Made by a program: the position numbers and the translations under genes
From: Candidatus Adamsella avium
Lineage (GTDB): Bacteria; Cyanobacteriota; Vampirovibrionia; Gastranaerophilales; CAJFVJ01
NCBI GenBank assembly: GCA_904420445.1
Contig: CAJFVJ010000002.1
Span: 124,001-188,000, forward strand
Reading direction: 5' to 3'
DNA: 64,000 nucleotides
The notes under the pieces: generated by a model
What the model saw: the letters and a program-made list of their open reading frames with translations, nothing else
Databases searched by the model: none
Told to the model about the DNA's origin: nothing
Shown: one piece after another, positions 34,684 through 43,635 of the stretch
Layout of the letters: every line of letters starts with the position of its first letter
How positions within the stretch are numbered: the first letter of the stretch is position 1

Positions 34684-35784
34684 TTAGATTAGTTGTTTGA
34701 GTTTTGCTGCGGTAAGCGTTGCTGCAATAACCAGCAGGCATGGGATTGCTGCTGTCAGCATGGGGGGAAGAACTCCGTATTGTGCGAGTAAATCAAGAAA
34801 CGGATTTATCAGGTAGTACATAAATATTACGCCTACTGCAGAGGTAAAGCCGATGAGTCTTTTTTCTCTCGGACGTCCAAATCCGAGCACTACACCGCAT
34901 ATAGCGAGGAATATACAGCTTATTACCTGGAAATAACGCTGGTATAGCTTATTTTGATTGTATAGATATTCATCAGTAAGTTTCTCTTTTTTCAGCAGGC
35001 TTATGTATTCTTTCAACTCGTCGTTTGTGAATGTTTCATGTTTTTTTGTCGAGAGCTGCATAATTTTGTAGACTCTTGTTGATGTTTCTTTATCGAGGAT
35101 TTTTATGGAATCAAATTTTGTAATATCTTCGTAGATATTTACGTCATTGATGAAGTATTCGACGCCGTCTTTCAACTCCCAGTAATCAGGAGTGTAAAGA
35201 GCATATTCAGCACTGTAAACCCTGTCCATTAGAGGTTTGTTACTCATGTTATGCTGAGAAAAATTCAGGACGGTAACCCCTTTAATTTTGTAATCACTGT
35301 AGTTTGAGACGATTATTATTTGTTCTGGTTTTTCTTCCTTTGTTTTTTTCATATAGACAAACTGTATTGTTTCTCTGTCGTTGTTGAGAGCTGCGAGTTT
35401 TTTTGCAGCAACAGGGATGAGTTTGTCGTAGGTGACAAAACACAGCACGCTAAATATGAGGCTTAGGGCTATAACGGGGGCTAGGATTCTCTTCAGGCTG
35501 ATACCTATGTTTCTCAGGATAGTGAGTTCGAAGTCTTTGCTCAGCTTATCAAAGATGAACAGGTTCCCGAGCAGCAAGCCAACGGGGATAGCTTTTCCCA
35601 AAATTTCGGGTATTTCAAAGATAAATCTTTTTATGGCAACAGCGATTGTATATTCGCCTGCTACAGTTCTTTTGATTATTTTGAATAGTATTTCAGGTGA
35701 TATCCATACAACAATGAAGAGGATAATTCCTACGAGAGTTGCTGCAAATATTTGTTTTAGGATGTATTTATCAAGAAGTTTCAT
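34684..35784 (-). CDS. lptF: LPS export permease LptF/LptG (YjgP/YjgQ family)
   Basis: The 366 residues show the LptF/G plan: three N-terminal spans beginning MKLLDKYILKQIFAATLVG, a periplasmic beta-jellyroll domain (about 125-270), and three C-terminal spans with FLAICGVVLGFGRPREKR. Only one permease gene is present here, so it may act as a homodimer or the partner may lie elsewhere, as in Cyanobacteria. It ends the lptC-A-B-F run, 3 bases after lptB. Confidence 0.88.
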   Translation of the reverse strand: MKLLDKYILKQIFAATLVGIILFIVVWISPEILFKIIKRTVAGEYTIAVAIKRFIFEIPEILGKAIPVGLLLGNLFIFDKLSKDFELTILRNIGISLKRILAPVIALSLIFSVLCFVTYDKLIPVAAKKLAALNNDRETIQFVYMKKTKEEKPEQIIIVSNYSDYKIKGVTVLNFSQHNMSNKPLMDRVYSAEYALYTPDYWELKDGVEYFINDVNIYEDITKFDSIKILDKETSTRVYKIMQLSTKKHETFTNDELKEYISLLKKEKLTDEYLYNQNKLYQRYFQVISCIFLAICGVVLGFGRPREKRLIGFTSAVGVIFMYYLINPFLDLLAQYGVLPPMLTAAIPCLLVIAATLTAAKLKQLI

Positions 35785-35787
35785 AAT

Positions 35788-36510
35788 TTATAACTCAAAG
35801 TCTTCTCCGAGATAGAATTTTTTTGCTATCGGGTCGTTTGCTACTTCTGTGTTTGTTCCCTGGACTTTAATTTTTCCATCAAAGATAATATATGCCCGAT
35901 TGGTGATTGAGAGGGTGGCTTTTGGGTTGTGGTCGGTAATCAGTATACCGATGTTCTTTTTTGTCAGCCCTCTGATTTGTTGTTGTATGTCCATAATTGC
36001 AATAGGGTCAATCCCTGTGAAGGGTTCATCAAGGAGGATGAACTGCGGGCTTGCTGCCAGTGCACGGGCAATTTCAACACGCCGTCTTTCTCCGCCTGAT
36101 AGCTGTATAGCGGAGCTTTTTCTCAGTTTTGTAATGCCGAAGTCTTCCAAGAGTTCTTCGAGTTTTTCTTTTTTTTGTTTTTTATTCAGTTTTTTGTTCA
36201 GCTCGAGAACGAGGTTGATGTTGTCTTCAACCGAGAGCTGTCTGAAAATTGATGTTTCCTGCGGAAGATAACCAACGCCTGCGATGGCTCTGACGTGTAT
36301 TGGCGCATAGGTGAGGTCTTTTCCGTTGATGAGGATTTTTCCTTCGTTTGCTTTTACGAGTCCAGTGAGCATGTAGAAAGTGGTTGTTTTCCCTGCTCCG
36401 TTTGGTCCTAGCAGTCCAACGACTTCGCCTCTTTCGACATTGAAAGAAACATCATTCACAACAGTTCTGTCATCATATATTTTTTTAAGATTAAGTGCTT
36501 TTATTGACAT
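35788..36510 (-). CDS. lptB: LPS export ABC ATPase LptB
   Basis: A 240-residue ATPase with Walker A GPNGAGKTT (35-43), Q-loop GYLPQETSIFRQLSVEDNI (the PQE-SIF-LSV stretch is specific to LptB), signature LSGGERRRVEIARAL and Walker B FILLDEPFTGIDP. It powers LPS extraction from the inner membrane. Twelve bases separate it from lptA and 3 from lptF. Confidence 0.94.
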   Translation of the reverse strand: MSIKALNLKKIYDDRTVVNDVSFNVERGEVVGLLGPNGAGKTTTFYMLTGLVKANEGKILINGKDLTYAPIHVRAIAGVGYLPQETSIFRQLSVEDNINLVLELNKKLNKKQKKEKLEELLEDFGITKLRKSSAIQLSGGERRRVEIARALAASPQFILLDEPFTGIDPIAIMDIQQQIRGLTKKNIGILITDHNPKATLSITNRAYIIFDGKIKVQGTNTEVANDPIAKKFYLGEDFEL

Positions 36511-36522
36511 AGTTAAATCCTT

Positions 36523-37497
36523 TTAGTCTTCGAGAGAAGAATCCAATCCTTTTACGTTTGCGAAGCTTGTTTTGACATTGCCTTCAGCAGTGAAGTTTTT
36601 CGGGTTCATCGTAATTACTATTTTATCAGCTTCAACTTCTTTGTCGCCTTCTTTTATTTTTGTTCTGCCGTAGAATACTATTTCATTCGGTTTTTTTGTT
36701 TTTTTATCGGGGAAGAAGGTTGCCTTTGGACCGACAGCAACATAATCCTGATAAATAATTTTTACTTTGCCGCTTGCCATGAAAGTGTTTGATAGTCTGT
36801 CCATCTGCTGGTAGTTTGCGTAGATATCAACAACTTCTCCATCTTCCAATTTTGCTTTTGTATAAGTGTTGCCGGTTGCTACTATATCGTTTGATACCGG
36901 ATTATATAAGAAATTATCCGCTTTAATTTCGTTTGGTTCCTGGATGATTACGCCGTTTCCGATGAGTTTAACTTTTTTGACGTTTCCTTTTGAGTCAACG
37001 GTAACATGGGCTTCGTTTGAGGAGGCTTTTACGTCTTTGTAGTCAATTTTCACGTTGCCGATAGCTTTCATCAGATTTGTTTTGATGTCAAATTCCTGGG
37101 AGTCAGCATGCACTGTTACCATGGGTTTTCTTTTTTCGCTGAAGATAGATGTTGTGTTGCCGATGGCTTTCATTTTTTTAGCAAGAAGCGAGAGGCTCAT
37201 GGTGTTTGCTTTGAGTTCATGCTGGTTCACTCCGTTGTCTTTGATTGCATAGGCGTTTGGTTTGAAGGTAGCAACATCGAGTTTGCCTTCTGAGTTCATT
37301 TTTATGTCAGCAGTAGGGCTTTTGATTGTGATGTCATCCATTTTGACTTTTACGTTGCCCGTAAATTTTGTTGAGTTGTTTGCAGCGTCATAGGTTTGTT
37401 TTGCTGATTCTATTTCAACATTTGAGGCGAGAGCGGGCAGGATTATACCAAGAGCCAGCAGTGTAATTATTATTGTATCTTTGATATTTTTTTTCAT
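36523..37497 (-). CDS. lptA: LPS transport periplasmic protein LptA (OstA-like)
   Basis: A secreted 324-residue protein with an N-terminal signal (IIITLLALGIILPALA). It is built of repeated OstA-type beta-turn units: FTGNVKVKMDDITIKSPTAD, AIGNTTSIF, AIGNVKIDYKDVKASSNEAH, ASGKVKIIYQDYVAVGPKA, and KEVEADKIVITMNP. It is about twice E. coli LptA (185 residues), so it may carry two jellyroll domains and bridge the periplasm as a longer module. Preceded by lptC and followed by lptB. Confidence 0.88.
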   Translation of the reverse strand: MKKNIKDTIIITLLALGIILPALASNVEIESAKQTYDAANNSTKFTGNVKVKMDDITIKSPTADIKMNSEGKLDVATFKPNAYAIKDNGVNQHELKANTMSLSLLAKKMKAIGNTTSIFSEKRKPMVTVHADSQEFDIKTNLMKAIGNVKIDYKDVKASSNEAHVTVDSKGNVKKVKLIGNGVIIQEPNEIKADNFLYNPVSNDIVATGNTYTKAKLEDGEVVDIYANYQQMDRLSNTFMASGKVKIIYQDYVAVGPKATFFPDKKTKKPNEIVFYGRTKIKEGDKEVEADKIVITMNPKNFTAEGNVKTSFANVKGLDSSLED

Positions 37498-37512
37498 ATT
37501 CCAGGTTCTCTT

Positions 37513-38073
37513 TTATTTGCTATAGACTTTTGTTGTTGTATTATCAAATGTTTTGAATTTTTGGAAGTCAGAAGTGAACTCTGATCTGTCACAGGTTGCA
37601 TAAAGTGTATCACTTTTGACTATCTGTACATGCCCGAAGGCATTTATTTTATCAGTAGCTCCTTCCCAGACAATCTTGTCAGCAGAGAGCGAGGTGCCGT
37701 CTTCAGCGATTATGAGGGCTTTTGAGTTGAGAGTAATTCTTTTTGCATCGCTTTCATACATCCCTGTGTCAGCTTTAAAACTGACTGATACCTTGCCTTC
37801 TTTGTAAAAATTGCCGACGACATCCGTAAGAGTTGCTTTATTTTTTGTGTTTGTATATTCTCCGAGGGCGGCAAAGACTTCCCAGTATTTTTGTCCGTCT
37901 TTTGTTTCTGTGATGAGCATATCTTTTATTTTAATTTTTTCGGATTCCTGATTTGTATTTGTTTGAGGTTTTTCAAAATTTGCAGTAATTTTCTTTGCCT
38001 GCCAGAATCCGATGATTGATACTATCAGCAAAAATGTTATGAATATAAGAGAAAACTTTACTTTTTTTGACAT
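37513..38073 (-). CDS. lptC: LptC-like inner-membrane LPS transport protein
   Basis: About 186 residues from the ATG at 38073 (GGGA upstream). There is one N-terminal span (FSLIFITFLLIVSIIGFW) and a single OstA/LptC jellyroll with KIKDMLITETKDGQKYWEV, TLTDVVGNFYKEGKVSVSF and LIIAEDGTSLSADKIVWEG. LptC receives LPS from LptBF/G and hands it to LptA. First gene of the lpt run; an ATG 18 bases upstream is also in frame. Fifteen bases separate it from lptA. Confidence 0.86.
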   Translation of the reverse strand: MSKKVKFSLIFITFLLIVSIIGFWQAKKITANFEKPQTNTNQESEKIKIKDMLITETKDGQKYWEVFAALGEYTNTKNKATLTDVVGNFYKEGKVSVSFKADTGMYESDAKRITLNSKALIIAEDGTSLSADKIVWEGATDKINAFGHVQIVKSDTLYATCDRSEFTSDFQKFKTFDNTTTKVYSK

Positions 38074-38210
38074 ACTAATTCCCAAGAGCATTAAAGATTA
38101 TCTGTGTATTGATATTATATCAACAAAACAGTTGAAAAATTAAATTTAAATAGTTTGTTACAAAACGGAATGATATAATAAAGTTTGTTGATATTAAGAA
38201 AGGTAATGTT

Positions 38211-38606
38211 ATGAAAAAAATTATATTATTTTGTTCTTTGTTTGTTTTAGGAACTCTTAGTGCACATGCTTTTTTTACGTCTGATGAGTTTTATCAAAAA
38301 TTGAAAGTCTGCAATCCAACAAACAATACATCTCACAATATAATCCATGGAATTGCAAACGGAAGATGTCATTTTTCAATGAAAGGACAAGAAGTTACAG
38401 ATCAGGATACAAACAGGTCAGTTAAGCTTGATAATTGTTATATTCCTATGAGTGAAATGAACAATTATGTATCACTTTCTTTAAAAGTTAATGCTTTTAT
38501 GGCAGATTTGCTAAAAACAGGAAATACCCCGCCAGAGTCAGAGCTTACATATTATAAAAACTTGATGAGACAAAAATTCAACTACGAATACAAATATTGC
38601 AGATAG
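38211..38606 (+). CDS. Small secreted cysteine-containing protein
   Basis: Unrecognised 131-residue protein. A signal peptide (KKIILFCSLFVLGTLSAHA) is followed by a mature domain with four Cys residues (in KVCNPTNNTS, NGRCHFSMKG, LDNCYIPMSE and KYCR), consistent with two disulfides. A TATAAT at 38174-38179 and GAAAGG before the ATG support expression. Divergent from lptC. Possibly periplasmic. Confidence 0.7.
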   Translation: MKKIILFCSLFVLGTLSAHAFFTSDEFYQKLKVCNPTNNTSHNIIHGIANGRCHFSMKGQEVTDQDTNRSVKLDNCYIPMSEMNNYVSLSLKVNAFMADLLKTGNTPPESELTYYKNLMRQKFNYEYKYCR

Positions 38607-38634
38607 AACAATCTTGTGACTTGATGAATAAGTC

Positions 38635-38663
38635 TTGAACTATTTTTCTGCTACTGGTATAAT
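38635..38663 (+). promoter_or_regulatory. Promoter of the acidic SFK protein gene
   Basis: TTGAAC (38635-38640) and TATAAT (38658-38663) with a 17-base spacer, plus an extended -10 TGG, form a near-consensus promoter 33 bases before the ATG. Confidence 0.75.
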
Positions 38664-38695
38664 AGTTAGTAAGGTGGGCAAAAAAGAGGTTTGTA

Positions 38696-39043
38696 ATGGT
38701 TGACAACAGAGCAATCGGCGTTGGCTCTGGAAGTGCATTGAGCTTCAAGAGTTCTGATGATACGGGAATTGCTTCTAAGACAAATTCTCAAAAATATTCA
38801 TCGAATGAATATATTGATGTAAGAGGCGGTCAGGAAACAGAAGAAACTTTTCAGGAAAAGCCTTATGTTGACCAGAGTGCACAGCTTCGTGCCGCACTTG
38901 CGTCTTTGGCGATGATTAATATGCCTAAAGTTATCAAGAAAAAAACTCTCGAAGAAAATATCAAAAATGAAGATGATTTTGATAACGAAGAAAAAGAATA
39001 CAACGAAGATGATGAAGGTGCAGAAGAAAAAGATACTTTATAA
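38696..39043 (+). CDS. Acidic hypothetical protein with N-terminal LSFK motif
   Basis: A 115-residue protein of no known family. The N-terminal 20 residues (VDNRAIGVGSGSALSFKSS) carry an LSFK motif that recurs near the N-terminus of other odd proteins here. The middle holds AQLRAALASLAMINMPKVIK, a likely amphipathic helix, and the last 35 residues are highly acidic (NEDDFDNEEKEYNEDDEG). No signal peptide. It has a strong promoter of its own. Confidence 0.65.
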   Translation: MVDNRAIGVGSGSALSFKSSDDTGIASKTNSQKYSSNEYIDVRGGQETEETFQEKPYVDQSAQLRAALASLAMINMPKVIKKKTLEENIKNEDDFDNEEKEYNEDDEGAEEKDTL

Positions 39044-39127
39044 GTATTAAATATCTAGCCTTATATTTACTTTTATATTATACTATTGTGAGTGATAGTT
39101 AGTTTATATATTATTTAACGAGTTAAG

Positions 39128-39475
39128 ATGGCAAAACACGCAGATACAATACCTATTGAGGTTTTGATACTCACGGTTGATCATAATATAAAAGGAACTG
39201 TTTATGTTTCGAAGTATACAAATACGAACAGAGAGCTGACGGATTTATTGAATGACCGTGAAAGAAGATTTTTGGCTGTTACTGATGCTGAGATTATGAA
39301 CAAAGACGGGCATGGACCGCCGAGAAAATATAACTTTCTCGAAGTTCATATTGACTATATACTTATGGTTCATCCTTCAACACAGGTTATCTTCAAAGAA
39401 GCCGTAAAAACCCAAGAAGATATGGACAGATTCAGAGAATTGAGAAACAAGTTAAATCAAACAAGACCATTTTAG
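39128..39475 (+). CDS. Conserved small protein, possible DUF6812-type
   Basis: The 115 residues start AKHADTIPIEVLILTVDHN and continue KGTVYVSKYTNTNRELTDLL, NDRERRFLAVTDAEIMNK and FLEVHIDYILMVHPS. The pattern of a short beta-barrel regulator (strand, turn, long strand) is similar to small proteins of the DUF6812 kind, which I recall from related genomes; I am not certain of the assignment. No membrane segment. It ends at a strong terminator. Confidence 0.65.
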   Translation: MAKHADTIPIEVLILTVDHNIKGTVYVSKYTNTNRELTDLLNDRERRFLAVTDAEIMNKDGHGPPRKYNFLEVHIDYILMVHPSTQVIFKEAVKTQEDMDRFRELRNKLNQTRPF

Positions 39476-39480
39476 GAAAA

Positions 39481-39512
39481 AAGGAAGAACTAAAAAAGTT
39501 CTTCCTTTTTTT
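39481..39512 (+). terminator. Terminator with 11-bp stem
   Basis: AAGGAAGAACT pairs with AGTTCTTCCTT across a 5-base loop, flanked by A and T runs. It directly precedes the first copy of the 180-bp repeat. Confidence 0.85.
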
Positions 39513-39514
39513 AT

Positions 39515-39697
39515 GCAAAAAAAAGCTCCCGACTGGGAGTAAAAGTTTTGTTAGGGTTTTTAGGTTAGGGAAGGTTAGTTAGGTTAGGTAGTAGGTTTTT
39601 TGTTTTGAAGTCTTTTAAATAACCCTTACATATATATAAAGTATATATTAGATATATAATTGTCTGACATTAAAAAACTTGTTACATTTTGTAATAT
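39515..39697. repeat. 180-bp intergenic direct repeat, copy 1
   Basis: Near-identical to 39969-40145. In order on the plus strand: A8, a CTCCC-GACT-GGGAG hairpin, a G-rich tract of TTAGG/TTAGGG units, a TATATATAAAGTATAT block, and the palindrome TTACATTTTGTAA (39682-39694). Read on the minus strand it has the order palindrome, AT-rich block, CCTAAC-rich unstructured segment, hairpin, U8, that is, promoter-to-terminator order for a small RNA. Confidence 0.85.
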
Positions 39698-39749
39698 ATT
39701 TTTGTAGTTATTTATTAATATTGCTAGTTTTATAAAGAAAGGTTTTTGT

Positions 39750-39968
39750 ATGAAGTTATCCCCCGTGTCTTCCGTAAGTTTTGGAAAAAGATTAAAGAAA
39801 GTAAGCATATTTACGCTCGCAAATCATAATTCGCCCGGGTATAAAAGGCTTATGGCTGACTACCAGAAACAACTTAAACGTGAGCAAACAAAAGAAAAAA
39901 TTGTTGAAGGCATTGTTGGTGTTGCTTCAAAGATAAAAAATGCCTGCTCAAAGATATTCAAAAAATAG
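39750..39968 (+). CDS. 72-residue basic protein with SVSFGK leader, between two direct repeats
   Basis: Unrecognised. The sequence starts MKLSPVSSVSFGKRLKKVS, matching the leader pattern of other proteins in the window (compare MNLSAVSSIKFTG at 43636). The C-terminal half (KREQTKEKIVEGIVGVASK and on) is a basic amphipathic helix with one Cys. GAAAGG lies 8 bases upstream of the ATG. The stop at 39968 abuts repeat copy 2, so gene and repeat may have moved or duplicated together. Confidence 0.6.
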   Translation: MKLSPVSSVSFGKRLKKVSIFTLANHNSPGYKRLMADYQKQLKREQTKEKIVEGIVGVASKIKNACSKIFKK

Positions 39969-40145
39969 GCAAAAAAAAGCTCCCGACTGGGAGTAAAAGT
40001 TTTGTTAGGGTTTTTAGGTTAGGGAAGGTTAGTTAGGTAGTAGGTTTTTGTTTTGAAATCTTTTAAATAACCCTTACATATATATAAAGTATATCTTTTA
40101 TATATAATTGCTTATAGCTGAGAAAGTTGTTACATTTTGTAATAT
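39969..40145. repeat. 180-bp intergenic direct repeat, copy 2
   Basis: Same order of elements as copy 1, with a 5-base deletion in the TTAGG tract and a few substitutions. The TTACATTTTGTAA palindrome is at 40130-40142 and the hairpin at 39980-39993. Confidence 0.85.
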
Positions 40146-40355
40146 AATAATATTTTGGGAAATACTTGTCTATTGCTGTTTTTACGTATGTATACCTTTT
40201 AAAGTTTTATGCAGACTGTCAAAAATTTTTTTTCAGAGGTGTTTTATCACTCGGGGTCACTGGGAATCAGATTCAAGTAATTTTATTTTAATATTTTGTT
40301 ACTTGCATAAAGAAATTTCTTATGTGATTCTTACATCAGAGTACAGGAATGAGAT
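40146..40355. other. Intergenic leader region before the 788-residue gene
   Basis: About 210 bases of AT-rich sequence with no gene I can support. It must hold the promoter and leader for the following large gene. An open frame across 40108-40377 has no ribosome site and unlikely composition. Confidence 0.4.
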
Positions 40356-42722
40356 ATGCAAATTAGAAATTCGGTAGACATTAATAAAAAATTTTTATCT
40401 AAGGGACGTCAAAAGTCCCAGGGTCATAGTCCCTCTTTTTATGAGAGTAAGATGTACACCCGTTCCAATAATTCTTTTAGAGAAAAGCCCTTAAATTCAA
40501 ATTCTTCGGAATTGTCATTTAAGGGCTTTTCTTTATCTTCCGTTAAAAAAGTTTATGAAGGTTTGACTCCTGCGATTGAAAAATATTCTCAAGCATTTGG
40601 AGATGATGCAGGGAAATTCCTTCGAAAAGAAATAGACAATCTTGCAAAAAATACTGATTTGGTTAGTGTAAAAGATGATGTCATCACTCTTTCTCAAAAA
40701 TCAGTTGCAAAATCTTTCGGAGAATCTCTTCTCTATCCAATCACCGGTATGCCTGCAGATATTTTTGAATTTATTCTGAAATCAGCAAAAAAAGTCCCTG
40801 GAATGGCCGAATCAAAAACGTTAAATAATTTATTAAACTCAAATTTTTTGCAAAAAAGAAGAACAGATATTGCAAACAATGCAAAAGTTGCTTCAATTTC
40901 TTCTCTTCTTGAGAAAGTTAAGGATGGCGCTACTCCGGATGATTTATTTAAAGCAGGTCATCGCAGATTGAACCCTCTTATATCAAACTACAGTACTGAT
41001 AAAGAAAGAGGTCTCAACAGACTTGTGACAGGTTTGATTCCGGCTGTTTACCTCGGGAATGATGCGTATAACCTTACAAGATTGATAAATGATGATGATA
41101 AGGAAGCTTCAAAAGAAAAAACAAGACGTATCAAACAGGAAGTAGCAAGAGTTGTCTTCACTGCTTATGCAACATTTGTATCGTTGGGTGCTTTAGGCAA
41201 GGTCATCAACAAGAGTCCGGCTCTTTCTGCAACCGTATCAACCGGTATAGTTCTTGTCGCCGAAGTATTCTCCCGTTTGTTGACGAACAAGCCGATAACT
41301 TTCTTATCTGAAAAAAGAGCAAAAGAACTGGCCTCAAAACAGGAAGGCGCTCAAAAAGATGATAATAAACAACAAATTGAATCGAAGAAATCAGAAAATG
41401 ATTTTTCTTCGAATATATCAAAAGCAGACTCTTACAACCCTGTTGTATTCAAGAGCGCAAAGGGTATAAATAAAAATTCACGTTCTGATGTTTTCAGACC
41501 TTTTGAAAGAACCAATCAGCCTTCTCAGGTATATTTTACAAACTCAAATGAAGAGAACGAAGGCAATAATAAAACAAGCGAAAAGAAAAAGTCTTCTATA
41601 TGGCCGAAGGTTGGCGCCGTTATCGGCGGGTTATGGGCATTAGGCTTTGCCGCTAACAAGTTTAAAGCAACTGACTTTGGCAAAAGTATTATAGAACCGA
41701 TTAAAAAAGGTTATAACAACATAATCAAAGAAGATGACCTTATTTCTCGTGCAGACTTTGATAAGGCTATGAACAGACTTCGCAAGAATGGTTTTTCAAA
41801 GGTAGCTGATAAATATTATGATATTATCAAAGACCAGACATCAGATATGATTAACCTCGGCAAAAAAGACAGAAAAGTGGTTAATCCTATCGTTAATGAT
41901 ATTTTGATATTCCCTGTGAGAACAGTCTGGAAATGGGCTATGATGCCTTATAACTTCACAAAAAATATTGCTGATATGGTGACTCACAAATCTGCAAAAT
42001 TGCGTGATGCTGATAAGGCTGTTTCCGATGCATTCAAAGCTATGTCAAAAGATGAGTTGGCAAGACTATCATCAAAACCTGCTTCTGAGTTATCAGAACT
42101 TGAATCAGGCATTCTGAAAAAAGCAAAAGATGAAATCGCTTCTCAAAAGAAAATGATTTCAAACAATATTAACTTTATCAGGAAAATCCCTGAAGATGCT
42201 GATTTCTCAAGGAAGGTTAATGAACAGCTCCTGGGGTCTTTTGATAATGTTACCAAGTCAAATTATTCAAATCACAATCTTGCAAAAATCACAAAACTTA
42301 GTGCAAGTGCAGCAACGAGTTACTTCCTGATTGCTGATAACTACAACCTCGTTATGCAGAAAAATCAGGATAAAGCTGAAGCTACTCAAAAGGCAAAAGA
42401 AAGAGCTATCCAAAGAGGCTATGGTATCCTCTACGGTTCGTTCCTCCTTTCTTTATTGAATAATGTATTCAAAGTTCCATACAGCAAGTCACTGTTTAAT
42501 ATGTCCCTGATAGGTGCAGCTTATGCCCTCATCAACGAAACAATAACAAGAAAATCAACAGGCTTGCCTCTAGGTGAAAAATCAAAAGATGAAATTCTTG
42601 CCGTAGAAAAAGAAAATCTCGAAAGCGACGGATTGAAAGGTAAGTATTTCAGACTAATGAAAACTATTACCGGAAAGAAAACTCTCTCAGAAAAACAGGC
42701 ATCAAAAACAAAGAAAAACTAA
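40356..42722 (+). CDS. Large lineage-specific membrane protein with internal duplication
   Basis: A 788-residue protein of no recognised family. The N-terminus is polar and ends in [12 protein letters not shown] (about 51-62). Two related regions, about 228-322 and 650-748, each have a YNL-containing helix, a Lys/Glu/Arg-rich stretch, two hydrophobic segments and a basic tail ([19 protein letters not shown] versus [20 protein letters not shown]). Between them lie a Ser/Asn-rich linker (320-410), another hydrophobic span ([18 protein letters not shown]) and a long helical part. Its 3' end overlaps the convergent hisF by 4 bases. Envelope location is inferred. Confidence 0.75.
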   Translation: MQIRNSVDINKKFLSKGRQKSQGHSPSFYESKMYTRSNNSFREKPLNSNSSELSFKGFSLSSVKKVYEGLTPAIEKYSQAFGDDAGKFLRKEIDNLAKNTDLVSVKDDVITLSQKSVAKSFGESLLYPITGMPADIFEFILKSAKKVPGMAESKTLNNLLNSNFLQKRRTDIANNAKVASISSLLEKVKDGATPDDLFKAGHRRLNPLISNYSTDKERGLNRLVTGLIPAVYLGNDAYNLTRLINDDDKEASKEKTRRIKQEVARVVFTAYATFVSLGALGKVINKSPALSATVSTGIVLVAEVFSRLLTNKPITFLSEKRAKELASKQEGAQKDDNKQQIESKKSENDFSSNISKADSYNPVVFKSAKGINKNSRSDVFRPFERTNQPSQVYFTNSNEENEGNNKTSEKKKSSIWPKVGAVIGGLWALGFAANKFKATDFGKSIIEPIKKGYNNIIKEDDLISRADFDKAMNRLRKNGFSKVADKYYDIIKDQTSDMINLGKKDRKVVNPIVNDILIFPVRTVWKWAMMPYNFTKNIADMVTHKSAKLRDADKAVSDAFKAMSKDELARLSSKPASELSELESGILKKAKDEIASQKKMISNNINFIRKIPEDADFSRKVNEQLLGSFDNVTKSNYSNHNLAKITKLSASAATSYFLIADNYNLVMQKNQDKAEATQKAKERAIQRGYGILYGSFLLSLLNNVFKVPYSKSLFNMSLIGAAYALINETITRKSTGLPLGEKSKDEILAVEKENLESDGLKGKYFRLMKTITGKKTLSEKQASKTKKN

Positions 42723-43477
42723 ATTCTGACTGATATGTCATGCCTGTTCAAATAAGATTTGAGTTCTTTTATCGGAAGAAGGTTAAAGTGGAAAATTGAC
42801 GCAGCTAGCGCCGCATCAGCAAGACCATTTTTGAATACATCTTCAAAATGTTTTGGGTCAGCTCCTGCTCCTCCCGATGCAATGACAGGTATTCTTGAGT
42901 GTTCGCTGACAAGTTTTGTTATCTCAATGTCAAAACCCTGTTTTGTGCCATCTGCATCCATCGATGTAAGAAGAATTTCTCCTGCTCCATAGTCCTGAAT
43001 TTGTTTTATCCAGTCCAAAACTTTTATTCCCGTATTTTTTTGACCTGCATTGATAAAAACATAAAAATCATCATCGACCCTCTTTGAGTCAACAGCAATT
43101 ACAATACATTGAGAACCGAAAGTCTGAGATGCCTCTTTGATTAAGTCAGGATTTTTTACGGCTGCCGAGTTGAGAGAAACTTTATCAGCTCCTGCGAGGA
43201 GAAGTTTTCTTATATCTTCGATTGTGTTTATGCCTCCGCCTACAGTGAATGGGATAAACACTTCTTTCGCCACTTTTTTAACGAGTTCGACAGTTGTTTT
43301 TCTTCCCTCGTTTGTTGCTGTAATATCGAGAAACACAAGCTCGTCGGCACCTTCATCCGAGTATCTTTTTGCGAGCTCAACCGGATCTCCTGCGTATTGC
43401 AGATTTTCGAAGTTGACACCTTTTACCGTTTGACCGTTTTTTATATCAAGACATGGTATTATTCTTTTTGCGAGCAT
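42719..43477 (-). CDS. hisF: Imidazole glycerol phosphate synthase cyclase subunit
   Basis: A (beta-alpha)8 barrel of 252 residues with both catalytic Asp residues: D11 in [17 protein letters not shown] and the second in [34 protein letters not shown] and [12 protein letters not shown] are the phosphate-binding loops. With HisH it makes IGP and AICAR in histidine synthesis. No other his gene is nearby. It is a single minus-strand gene, convergent with the 788-residue gene. Confidence 0.95.
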   Translation of the reverse strand: MLAKRIIPCLDIKNGQTVKGVNFENLQYAGDPVELAKRYSDEGADELVFLDITATNEGRKTTVELVKKVAKEVFIPFTVGGGINTIEDIRKLLLAGADKVSLNSAAVKNPDLIKEASQTFGSQCIVIAVDSKRVDDDFYVFINAGQKNTGIKVLDWIKQIQDYGAGEILLTSMDADGTKQGFDIEITKLVSEHSRIPVIASGGAGADPKHFEDVFKNGLADAALAASIFHFNLLPIKELKSYLNRHDISVRI

Positions 43478-43635
43478 TTGTTTATCTCTTGTTATCTTTT
43501 ACAACAGGTTTATTATAATATGATAAATTATTTTTTACATACAGATTTTTATTAATATTTCTTCAACAACTGGCAAATTTCGTTTATGTTTGATTTTATG
43601 ATAGAATAAGAAGGTATTCAAATGGGAGTAAAAAA

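Noticed and set aside
35849-36271. Plus-strand open frame of 140 codons opposite lptB
   Set aside because: Antisense to a full ABC ATPase with intact motifs.
40108-40377. Plus-strand ORF of 89 codons ahead of the 788-residue gene
   Set aside because: It has no ribosome site, begins inside repeat copy 2, overlaps the next gene, and has Cys/Phe/Ile-rich composition typical of translated AT-rich spacer.
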